From Fidelibacterota bacterium (GTDB taxonomy: Bacteria; Fidelibacterota; Fidelibacteria; Fidelibacterales; Fidelibacteraceae), in contig JAOZRH010000119.1 in assembly GCA_029931905.1 (NCBI GenBank), positions 1-6,228 of the forward strand: a DNA stretch of 6,228 nt, in the 5' to 3' direction. Positions 1 to 4,922 of the stretch are shown piece after piece. The notes under the pieces are model-generated. The model was not told where the DNA came from. It did no database searches and worked only from the letters and a program-made list of their open reading frames with translations. The translations under genes and the position numbers were made by a program. Positions within the stretch are counted from its first letter, which is position 1; each line of letters opens with the position of its first letter.

Positions 1-20
1 TCTTGATTACTAATTACCAT
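1..20 (-). CDS. Start of a second GIY-YIG nuclease gene, cut by the window edge
   Basis: Only six full codons and part of a seventh are inside the window. Read from the ATG at 20 they give MVISNQ plus GA, identical to the start of the complete GIY-YIG gene at 142-420, and the 35 bases in front of this ATG are also identical to those in front of that gene. I infer that another GIY-YIG copy continues to the left. It could be full length, truncated or diverged beyond the visible codons; the window cannot tell. As with the complete copy, no ribosome binding site is seen. Confidence 0.55.
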
Positions 21-55
21 AATATTATTTATTTTTTGTGGGCACTATTGGACTC
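1..55. repeat. Direct repeat, left copy (tRNA 3' end plus GIY-YIG start)
   Basis: These 55 bases are identical to 401-455, exactly 400 bp away. On the minus strand the repeat covers the T-loop 3' part and acceptor 3' strand of tRNA-Val, the short gap behind it, and the first seven codons of a GIY-YIG gene. Identity stops on the right at base 56, where an insert begins. On the left it reaches the window edge, so the true repeat may be longer. Perfect identity suggests a recent duplication, or an assembly artefact. Confidence 0.9.
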
Positions 56-129
56 CCCGCCTGCCCAGAGCAATAAGAATAAATTATTTTAAAGACAAAA
101 CAGTCGGGCAGGGAACCAATGACACTCTG
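39..129 (-). pseudogene. Partial tRNA-Val 3' half split by an insert
   Basis: On the minus strand this stretch carries the 3' portion of the neighbouring tRNA-Val: from about the 3' side of the anticodon stem (127-129) through the variable region and 5' T-stem (113-125), then, after a 57-nt interruption, the rest of the T-loop, the 3' T-stem and the acceptor 3' strand with its discriminator A (55 down to 39). Bases 113-129 match 456-472 at 16 of 17 positions and 39-55 match 439-455 fully. The D-arm, 5' acceptor strand and anticodon are absent, so it cannot make a tRNA. It sits just past the stop codon of the complete GIY-YIG gene. Confidence 0.8.
56..112. mobile_element. 57-nt hairpin insert in the T-loop of the tRNA remnant
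   Basis: Comparison with the intact tRNA places this insert precisely between bases equivalent to 455 and 456, inside the T-loop. Its ends carry a perfect 7-bp inverted repeat (CCTGCCC at 60-66 and GGGCAGG at 106-112) enclosing an AT-rich 39-nt loop. No target-site duplication is visible. GC-rich arms in such AT-rich DNA and the exact insertion point suggest a small non-autonomous palindromic element. Its mobility is inferred from a single copy. It is not a terminator, because no T-run follows on either strand. Confidence 0.55.
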
Positions 130-141
130 TATACTAATGAA

Positions 142-420
142 TTATAAAATTATATTGTTATTGTTTATCATTCGTTGAATTTTTCTTCTACCAGCACCAG
201 ATTTATAATATTTTTCTAATATTCTAGCATTTTGTCTATTTCCTGCGAATTCGTAATAAATTAATTTATATGGTTTTCTTGCTTTAGTAGATTTAACTTT
301 TCCATAATTATGCAACTTTAATCTATCAACTACATTTTTACTCATACCAATATATCTAAAGTTAAAAGGAATACTTTCAATAACATAGACATACCATTTT
401 TCTTGATTACTAATTACCAT
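142..420 (-). CDS. Small stand-alone GIY-YIG nuclease (UPF0213 / COG2827 type)
   Basis: The 92-residue product is essentially one GIY-YIG domain. The first half-motif is Y10-V-Y12 (the GIY position), the second is Y23-I-G25, followed by the conserved arginine in R33-L-K-L-H37-N38, the family signature G40-K-V-K-S-T-K-A-R, the hydrophobic strand L53-I-Y-Y-E57, and the metal-binding glutamate E69 in L-E-K. This full set suggests an active nuclease that cuts DNA with one divalent metal; its target is unknown. The ATG lies only 18 nt beyond the tRNA-Val 3' end, on the same strand, with no Shine-Dalgarno sequence, so it is probably transcribed with the tRNA. Starting at 420 keeps the whole domain, and the codons before the domain are shared with the second copy at 1-20. 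A tRNA fragment follows directly behind the stop. Confidence 0.88.
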   Translation of the reverse strand: MVISNQEKWYVYVIESIPFNFRYIGMSKNVVDRLKLHNYGKVKSTKARKPYKLIYYEFAGNRQNARILEKYYKSGAGRRKIQRMINNNNIIL

Positions 421-455
421 AATATTATTTATTTTTTGTGGGCACTATTGGACTC
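401..455. repeat. Direct repeat, right copy (tRNA 3' end plus GIY-YIG start)
   Basis: This is the partner of 1-55, identical over all 55 bases. Here it belongs to an uninterrupted tRNA-Val gene and the complete GIY-YIG gene. Together the two copies bracket a 400-bp unit, much as attachment-site repeats bracket an element integrated at a tRNA gene, although no integrase is present in the unit. Confidence 0.92.
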
Positions 456-513
456 GAACCAATGACACCCTGCTTGTAAGGCAGGTACTCTAAACCAACT
501 GAGCTAAGCGCCC
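439..513 (-). tRNA. tRNA-Val (anticodon UAC)
   Basis: Read on the minus strand this folds as a full cloverleaf. The 7-bp acceptor pairs GGGCGCT with AGTGCCC (one G-U); there is a 4-bp D-stem, a 5-bp anticodon stem CCTGC/GCAGG with loop CTTACAA, a 5-nt variable region, and a T-stem ATTGG/CCAAT with loop TTCGAGT. The anticodon TAC reads valine GUA codons. The discriminator is A and no CCA is encoded, so the end must be added by tRNA nucleotidyltransferase. Length is 75 nt, with a 10-nt D-loop. It lies between def and a GIY-YIG gene, with a likely promoter of its own just upstream. Confidence 0.97.
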
Positions 514-533
514 CATAATTTCAAAAGCCACGA

Positions 534-562
534 ATATTAAAAATATTTTTTCATTTATGCAA
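534..562 (-). promoter_or_regulatory. Candidate promoter for tRNA-Val
   Basis: On the minus strand TTGCAT (562-557) is followed after 17 nt by TAATAT (539-534), about 20 nt before the mature tRNA 5' end. Just upstream, at 564-577, is an A7T7 tract that could act as a bent UP-like element. The hexamers match the sigma-70 consensus only moderately, so the position supports the call more than the sequence does. Confidence 0.45.
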
Positions 563-575
563 GAAAAAAATTTTT

Positions 576-1085
576 TTAGTTGCGAATTTGATTTGCGATT
601 TCATTTAATTGTTTATTTAACAATTTTTTTCTAATAAAACTTATACGATCTGTAAAAAATACACCATTTAAATGATCAGTTTCGTGTTGAATAACTCTAG
701 CTGGAAAATCTGAAAACATTTGTGTATGTGTGTTCAAATTCATATCTTGATATTCCAAAATAATATTTTGCGATCTAACAACTTTTTCTTTAATATCAGG
801 AATAGAAAGACATCCCTCTTCTTCTGTAGTTTTTTCATCTGAATATTTGATTATTTTTGGATTGATAATTACTAAATCGTTTTCAGAATCAACGGCATCT
901 TTCCCAATTATTGCTAATGATAAATCTTTTCCAACCTGATTAGCAGAAAGTCCAATTCCGTCATCTTCATACATAGTATTTATCATATCATCGACAAGTT
1001 GCGCAATATCAGTAGAAATATTTGTAATAATTTTACATTTTTTTCTTAATACTGGCGCACCATATTTAAAAATCTTTAAGATCAT
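576..1085 (-). CDS. def: Peptide deformylase (class I type)
   Basis: This metalloenzyme removes the N-formyl group from new proteins as they leave the ribosome. All three family motifs are present in the 169 residues: G43-I-G-L-S-A-N-Q50 (family GxGLAAxQ, with Ser replacing Ala), E90-G-C-L-S94, and Q133-H-E-T-D-H138. Metal ligands are C92, H134 and H138; E135 is the catalytic base and Q50 the expected oxyanion residue. Length is normal. The ATG overlaps the yajC stop by one base (TAATG), with only a weak upstream ribosome site, so translation is probably coupled to yajC. The usual partner fmt is not adjacent; the next gene downstream is tRNA-Val. Nothing suggests inactivation. Confidence 0.97.
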   Translation of the reverse strand: MILKIFKYGAPVLRKKCKIITNISTDIAQLVDDMINTMYEDDGIGLSANQVGKDLSLAIIGKDAVDSENDLVIINPKIIKYSDEKTTEEEGCLSIPDIKEKVVRSQNIILEYQDMNLNTHTQMFSDFPARVIQHETDHLNGVFFTDRISFIRKKLLNKQLNEIANQIRN

Positions 1086-1396
1086 TATTTCTTATTATTT
1101 TCAGAATCAATTTTACTTGCAATTGCAGATTTTTTAACTTCAATTTTTGTATCTTTGCCAATTTTTATTACAACAATATTGTTTTTAACTGAATCTACTT
1201 CACCATAAATACCACCAATTGTAATAATTTTTTCTTTTGGTTTTAATTCGTCTAACATTTTTTTAGTTTCTTTTTGTTTTTTTGCTTGTGGTCGCATCAT
1301 AAAAAAATAAATAACTACAAAAATTAATATAAATGGCAATAAACTTATTATGTCAAATCCTTGTTTAGCATTTTGTGCGAATATTTCTAATAACAT
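1085..1396 (-). CDS. yajC: Preprotein translocase accessory subunit YajC
   Basis: YajC is a small inner-membrane protein that associates with SecDF in the Sec export machinery. The 103-residue product has a short periplasmic N-terminus, a single hydrophobic segment at about residues 17-33, and directly after it the hallmark F-M-M-R35-P-Q-A-K-K run, then a basic stretch and a small beta-rich cytoplasmic part with G61-G-I-Y-G65. That layout and length are typical. A good GGAG lies 6 nt before the ATG, and a promoter-like TTGACT/TATTAT pair lies just upstream. It is the first gene of a two-gene unit with def, joined by a one-base overlap. secD and secF, often next to yajC in other bacteria, are not here. 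Confidence 0.96.
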   Translation of the reverse strand: MLLEIFAQNAKQGFDIISLLPFILIFVVIYFFMMRPQAKKQKETKKMLDELKPKEKIITIGGIYGEVDSVKNNIVVIKIGKDTKIEVKKSAIASKIDSENNKK

Positions 1397-1421
1397 TTTT
1401 TTCTCCTTTTTTTAATCACTA

Positions 1422-1450
1422 ATAATACAAAAAATAAAGTAATTAGTCAA
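1422..1450 (-). promoter_or_regulatory. Promoter of yajC-def
   Basis: On the minus strand TTGACT (1450-1445), a 17-nt spacer and TATTAT (1427-1422) form the best sigma-70-like promoter in the window. Transcription would begin near 1415, giving a short leader that still contains the GGAG (1406-1403) set 6 nt before the yajC start. Confidence 0.65.
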
Positions 1451-1541
1451 TAATAATAAAGTTTCTTGTTTTTTGAGGGAAATATAAATGAAAAAATGAT
1501 TATTGATAATTTTAAAGCAAATAAACAACTGTTAAAAAACA

Positions 1542-1569
1542 AAAAAACCCGCTATAAAGCAGGTTTTTT
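1542..1569 (-). terminator. Intrinsic terminator of the DUF2582-like gene
   Basis: The stem pairs CCTGCT with AGCGGG around a TTAT loop and is followed on the minus strand by TTTTTTT, G and TTTTTT. In minus-strand RNA all six core pairs form, including one G-U. In plus-strand RNA the same position is a C-A mismatch, so the hairpin is built for the minus strand. It lies about 20 nt after the stop codon at 1591 and separates that gene from yajC. Flanking A and T runs extend the stem. Confidence 0.88.
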
Positions 1570-1590
1570 GTTTTTTGTATGAAAATAAAA

Positions 1591-1785
1591 TTACTTTAAG
1601 TTATAATAAGTAACTTTTCCTTTTGCTGTTACATCTAATTTATCTTCTTTTAGTAACCATCCTATAGCTATTAAAACCTGATCTTTTTTTTCAGATGTTT
1701 CTTTTGTCAATTTTGTAACGGTCATTTTACCATTACTTTCTAAAGCTTTCCATACTTTCCCTGCAATCATTCCGATTTCTTCCAT
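1591..1785 (-). CDS. Small winged-helix protein, DUF2582 family
   Basis: This 64-residue protein has the pattern of a lone winged-helix domain. Helix 1 (about 2-16, including I-A-G-K-V-W-K-A-L) is followed by a short T-V-T strand and helix 2 (about 23-31), a recognition-type helix at about 33-46 containing Q-V-L-I-A-I-G-W-L, and a beta-wing of K-L-D-V-T-A-K-G-K-V-T-Y-Y. I recognise it as the DUF2582 winged-helix family; its partners and target are not established, and it could bind DNA or another protein. An AAAGGAG site sits 5 nt before the ATG. It has a candidate promoter of its own, though fadD read-through is possible because no terminator separates them. A strong terminator follows. Confidence 0.85.
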   Translation of the reverse strand: MEEIGMIAGKVWKALESNGKMTVTKLTKETSEKKDQVLIAIGWLLKEDKLDVTAKGKVTYYNLK

Positions 1786-1822
1786 TTTTTCTCCTTTATA
1801 AAATTTTGCAAAAAAAATCTGT

Positions 1823-1854
1823 GAAATATATAATTCAAAAATACAATAAGCAAA
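1823..1854 (-). promoter_or_regulatory. Candidate promoter of the DUF2582-like gene
   Basis: On the minus strand TTTG (1854-1851), 20 nt and TATATTTC (1830-1823) resemble the Bacteroidota TTTG/TAnnTTTG form in seven of eight -7 positions. The same bases read as TTGCTT-N17-TATATT for a sigma-70 form. The predicted start near 1816 leaves a leader of about 30 nt with the AAAGGAG ribosome site. Confidence 0.45.
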
Positions 1855-1874
1855 TAAAATGTTAATTATTTTGA

Positions 1875-3764
1875 TTATTTATATAATAGATTTATTTCAT
1901 TCTTATAGTTGTTTTCGACTACTTTGCGTTTGATTTTCATACTTGGTGTTAAATCACCACTTTCAATAGAAAATGGTTTATCAACAAGAATGAATTTTTT
2001 AATTTGTTCATAACGAGCTAGTTCTGTTTGATATTTTTTTAAATCATTTTCAACTATTTCATAAGTAGAATATTTTTCTAATAATTCTTTATAGCTATTA
2101 TATGAAATTTTATAAGAAGATGCTAATTGTTCAATTTTTTCACGAACAGGAACAATGATAGCAATTAAGAAATTTTTATTATCTCCCAATACAATAATTT
2201 GATCAATTAATGGCGACTTAGAAAAATGTTGTTCAATATTAGCAGGTGCAATATTTTTACCACTAGAAGTTACGATTATATTTTTTTTCCTGTCTGTTAT
2301 TTGTAAATTATTATTTTCATCAATTATTCCAATATCACCAGAATGAAACCATCCATCGCTATCAATTGCTTCTTTAGTTGCTTTTGGATTTTTGTAATAT
2401 CCTTTCATTATATTAGGACCTTTGAAAAGAATTTCTCCATCTTCAGCAATTTTCATTTTAACATCTGGAATTGTTGGTCCAACTTTTCCAAAAGTAATAT
2501 CATTTAATCTATTACAATTTGTAATAGGAGTTGTTTCTGTTAATCCAAATCCTTCAACTATTACAACTCCAGCTGCAGCGAAAAATTCTCCAATTCTTTT
2601 TGGTAATGGTGCACCACCAGATATTCCGAATTGAAATTCACCGCCAAGTGCGGCAGTAATTTTATTGAATACTAATTTTTTTGCAATTTCATATTTAACT
2701 TTTAGCATTCCGGTTGGTTTTTTATTTTTTTGGATATATTTTTTTGAAACTTCTGTGCCAACTGATTTTGACCAATAAAATATTTTTTGTTTTGTAGGAG
2801 AAGCTTTACTGACGCCATCAATTATTTTTGCATAAATTTTTTCATATATTCTAGGAACTGATATGATATGATGTGGTTTAGCATCTTTTAAGTTATTAGC
2901 TAGCTTTTCTATGCTTTCAGCAAAATAAGTGGTTGAACCTAACCAAAACAATAAGTGTGAGCCAGTTCTTTCTAAACTATGACTTAATGGTAAAAATGAT
3001 AGCCATCTTTTGTTTTTTTCGATTTGCATCACAGTTTGAACTGATTGTACATTGGTAGCAACATTAAAATGTGTGAGCATTACTCCTTTTGGATCGCCGG
3101 TTGTTCCTGAAGTGTAAATAAGTGTCCACAAATCTTCTTTTGTTCTTTGTTTACCAACATCAGACAATGTATAATTTACTTTCTTTTTATGTTTTTCACC
3201 AATCTCAAGTAATTCTGCAAAACTAATAATCCATTCTTGTGGATAGTGAATAGAACTGTCAAAGACAATCATTTTTTTTATTTGATGTAATGGATTTAAT
3301 TGATGTAATGGATTTAATTGCTGTAATTGTTGCCATGAATGTAATTGTTGTAATTGCTGTAATGGTTGTAATTGTTGCTTAATTTTTATTATTTTCTCTG
3401 CCTGTTCTTGATTTGATACAAAAATTATTTTCGCTCCGGAATTTTTGATAATGTAAGCAACTTGCTTTGATGTCAAAGTAGGATAAATAGGCGTTGAAAC
3501 AAATCCAAAATGTGCACAAGCATAATCAGTCATAATCCATTCTGGGTGATTTTCTGATAATATTCCAATTCTATCTCCCTTTTGAAAGCCAAGTTTTTCG
3601 AGTCCCATACCAATATCTTCGACTTTATCACGAACTTGCTTATAAGTCGTTCCTAACCATTCCCCACCTTTTTTTTCATAAAAGGCTACTGTATCTCTAT
3701 TTTTTCTTACAGATTCTTCAAACAATGCAGGTATTGTTTTTAAATAATTCAATTTGTATTTCAT
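1875..3764 (-). CDS. Long-chain acyl-CoA synthetase (AMP-forming, FadD15-like)
   Basis: This enzyme activates a fatty acid with ATP to acyl-AMP and then acyl-CoA. The 629-residue protein shows the ANL-superfamily motifs in order: the phosphate loop Y217-T-S-G-T-T-G-D-P-K-G227, the A5 motif G405-F-G-L-T-E410, W472-F-H-S-G-D477 (ribose-binding Asp), D491-R-K-K-N-I-I as hinge, and L605-T-P-S-M-K610 with the likely catalytic lysine. No transmembrane segment is obvious. GGAGGG lies 5 nt before the ATG and supports this start. Unusual is a block of eleven 3-residue units at 130-162, rich in Gln, Leu, His and Pro, encoded by a 9-bp tandem repeat and placed where relatives have only a short linker. 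Chain-length preference cannot be read from sequence. All motifs are intact, so it is probably functional. Confidence 0.93.
   Translation of the reverse strand: MKYKLNYLKTIPALFEESVRKNRDTVAFYEKKGGEWLGTTYKQVRDKVEDIGMGLEKLGFQKGDRIGILSENHPEWIMTDYACAHFGFVSTPIYPTLTSKQVAYIIKNSGAKIIFVSNQEQAEKIIKIKQQLQPLQQLQQLHSWQQLQQLNPLHQLNPLHQIKKMIVFDSSIHYPQEWIISFAELLEIGEKHKKKVNYTLSDVGKQRTKEDLWTLIYTSGTTGDPKGVMLTHFNVATNVQSVQTVMQIEKNKRWLSFLPLSHSLERTGSHLLFWLGSTTYFAESIEKLANNLKDAKPHHIISVPRIYEKIYAKIIDGVSKASPTKQKIFYWSKSVGTEVSKKYIQKNKKPTGMLKVKYEIAKKLVFNKITAALGGEFQFGISGGAPLPKRIGEFFAAAGVVIVEGFGLTETTPITNCNRLNDITFGKVGPTIPDVKMKIAEDGEILFKGPNIMKGYYKNPKATKEAIDSDGWFHSGDIGIIDENNNLQITDRKKNIIVTSSGKNIAPANIEQHFSKSPLIDQIIVLGDNKNFLIAIIVPVREKIEQLASSYKISYNSYKELLEKYSTYEIVENDLKKYQTELARYEQIKKFILVDKPFSIESGDLTPSMKIKRKVVENNYKNEINLLYK
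3279..3377 (-). repeat. 9-bp tandem repeat inside the acyl-CoA synthetase gene (11 units)
   Basis: On the minus strand eleven 9-base units follow one another in frame, mostly of the type CAACAATTA. They encode QQL, QPL, QQL, QQL, HSW, QQL, QQL, NPL, HQL, NPL, HQI. The last four form an 18-bp direct duplication. Units differ by one to a few bases, so it is an imperfect minisatellite. Any gain or loss of whole units keeps the reading frame, so copy number could vary between strains without breaking the gene. Confidence 0.93.
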
Positions 3765-3790
3765 TGTTTCCCTCCAATTTTTTATACGAT

Positions 3791-3822
3791 TAAAGATAGT
3801 TTATCTTATTTCAAAAAGCAAA
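3791..3822 (-). promoter_or_regulatory. Candidate promoter of the acyl-CoA synthetase gene
   Basis: On the minus strand TTTG (3822-3819), 20 nt and TATCTTTA (3798-3791) match TTTG/TAnnTTTG in all but the last base; read as sigma-70 it is TTGCTT-N17-TATCTT. Transcription would start near 3784, leaving about 20 nt with GGAGGG. The -7 box overlaps a 15-bp palindrome at 3793-3807 (AAGATA, 3 nt, TATCTT), a possible repressor site. Confidence 0.5.
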
Positions 3823-3840
3823 TTTATTAGTAAAAAAGTG

Positions 3841-3866
3841 AAAAACAAGGGGATTAATCCCCCCTT
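3841..3866 (-). terminator. Intrinsic terminator of trxB
   Basis: On the minus strand AAGGGG (3866-3861) pairs with CCCCTT (3852-3847) around an 8-nt loop and is followed by GTTTTT and, a few bases on, TTTTTT. It starts about 40 nt after the trxB stop. A pairing shifted by two G residues is also possible. The other strand has no T-run, which fixes the direction. Confidence 0.85.
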
Positions 3867-3906
3867 ATCTTAAAATATTAGCATAAATAATTAACAAAAA
3901 TAATTG

Positions 3907-4845
3907 TTATTCATTTTTTGCAAGCCATTTTTCAACATCTATTGCTGCCATTGCTCCAGAACCAGCAGAAGTAACAGCTTGTTGATAATAATTATCTTGA
4001 ATATCTCCACAAGCAAAAATACCTTCAATATTTGTAAAAGAGGATTTGTTTTTTGTTTTAATATAACCTTTTTCGTCAGTTTCAATAAATTCTTTAAATA
4101 CTGCAGAATTTGGTTGGTGTCCAATAGCAACAAAAAAACCAGAACAAGGTATTTTTGTGATTTTATTTGTTTTTACATTTTTAATATTTGCTCCAATTAC
4201 TCCAGCCATATCTTGCTCACCTAGGACTTCATCTACTACGCTATCCCATTGAATTTCTATTTTAGGATGTTTTTTACAACGATCTGCTAATATTTTTGAA
4301 CCTCTAAAATTATCTCTACGGTGAATAATTGTGACTTTTTTTCCAAATTTTGTCAAATATAAAGCCTCTTCTAATGCAGAATCTCCACCACCTACCACTA
4401 TAATATCTTTATCTTTGTAGAAAAAACCATCACAAGTAGCACAGGCACTTACTCCATATCCCTTTAATTTAGTTTCTGATTCTAAACCCAGATATCTTGC
4501 AGATGCTCCAGTTGCAATAATGACAGATTCTGTTTGGTATAATTTGTCACTTGCCCATAATTTAAAAGGTTTTTCAGAAAAATCGACTTTTGTTATCATT
4601 TCAAATAACATTTTAGTTCCAAATTTCATAGCTTGTTTACGGAATATTTCCATCATTTCAGGACCATTTATACCATTTTCAAAACCGGGATAATTTTCAA
4701 CTTCTGTTGTTGTTGTTAATTGTCCTCCAGGTTGCATTCCATCAAATACAATAGGTTCTAATCCAGATCGTGATGCATAAATTGCTGCTGTTAAGCCAGC
4801 TGGTCCGGAACCAATTATCATTACTTTGTGTGTTTTTTTATTCAT
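3907..4845 (-). CDS. trxB: Thioredoxin reductase (FAD, NADPH-dependent)
   Basis: TrxB is a cytoplasmic flavoprotein that passes electrons from NADPH to thioredoxin. With the start used here it has 312 residues, the usual size. The FAD-binding G12-S-G-P-A-G17 leads; the redox pair C135-A-T-C138 with D139 lies in the middle; the NADPH Rossmann loop G152-G-G-D-S-A157 and H175-R-R177, which favours NADPH over NADH, follow; F277-A-C-G-D281 closes the FAD site. The open frame extends to 4911, but I choose the ATG at 4845 because GGAG lies 6 nt before it, the product then begins like known family members, and the extra region holds a promoter. Downstream is a strong terminator, so it forms a one-gene unit or is fed by transporter read-through. 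No thioredoxin gene is in the window. Confidence 0.96.
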   Translation of the reverse strand: MNKKTHKVMIIGSGPAGLTAAIYASRSGLEPIVFDGMQPGGQLTTTTEVENYPGFENGINGPEMMEIFRKQAMKFGTKMLFEMITKVDFSEKPFKLWASDKLYQTESVIIATGASARYLGLESETKLKGYGVSACATCDGFFYKDKDIIVVGGGDSALEEALYLTKFGKKVTIIHRRDNFRGSKILADRCKKHPKIEIQWDSVVDEVLGEQDMAGVIGANIKNVKTNKITKIPCSGFFVAIGHQPNSAVFKEFIETDEKGYIKTKNKSSFTNIEGIFACGDIQDNYYQQAVTSAGSGAMAAIDVEKWLAKNE

Positions 4846-4881
4846 TTTTTTCTCCATTTTTTTATTTTCGTTCATAACCAA

Positions 4882-4912
4882 CAAAGATAATATAAAACAA
4901 TTATTATCCAAA
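4882..4912 (-). promoter_or_regulatory. Candidate trxB promoter, Bacteroidota-like
   Basis: On the minus strand TTTG (4912-4909), 19 nt and TATCTTTG (4889-4882) match TTTG/TAnnTTTG at every fixed position. The sigma-70 match is poorer (TTGGAT-N16-TATCTT). The start would fall near 4875, about 20 nt before the GGAG. Between and over the boxes is a perfect 7-bp inverted repeat (GATAATA 4886-4892, TATTATC 4902-4908), which could be an operator. Confidence 0.55.
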
Positions 4913-4922
4913 GAAATTTTAA

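Noticed and set aside
1..55. The 55-bp repeat at the very window edge as proof of biology
   Set aside because: A repeat starting at base 1 could reflect an assembly-graph artefact. The unique insert and the mismatch in the tRNA copy argue for a real second copy, so I kept the finding but not as certain.
60..112. GC-rich hairpin as terminator of the GIY-YIG gene
   Set aside because: The loop is 39 nt long, the stem only 7 bp, and no T-run follows on either strand.
564..577. A7T7 palindrome after def as terminator
   Set aside because: It has no GC pairs and would make a very weak stem. It is better seen as an A-tract upstream of the tRNA promoter.
2422..2634. Plus-strand open frame of 70 codons
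   Set aside because: It lies fully inside the acyl-CoA synthetase gene on the other strand, whose motifs are intact, and shows no known domain or ribosome site.
3279..3377. Tandem repeat as a CRISPR array
   Set aside because: Units are 9 bp, adjoin without spacers and encode in-frame triplets within an intact enzyme gene.
3904..4224. Plus-strand open frame of 106 codons, and a minus-strand frame at 3939-4133
   Set aside because: Both are shadows of trxB; composition is low-complexity and no family features are visible.
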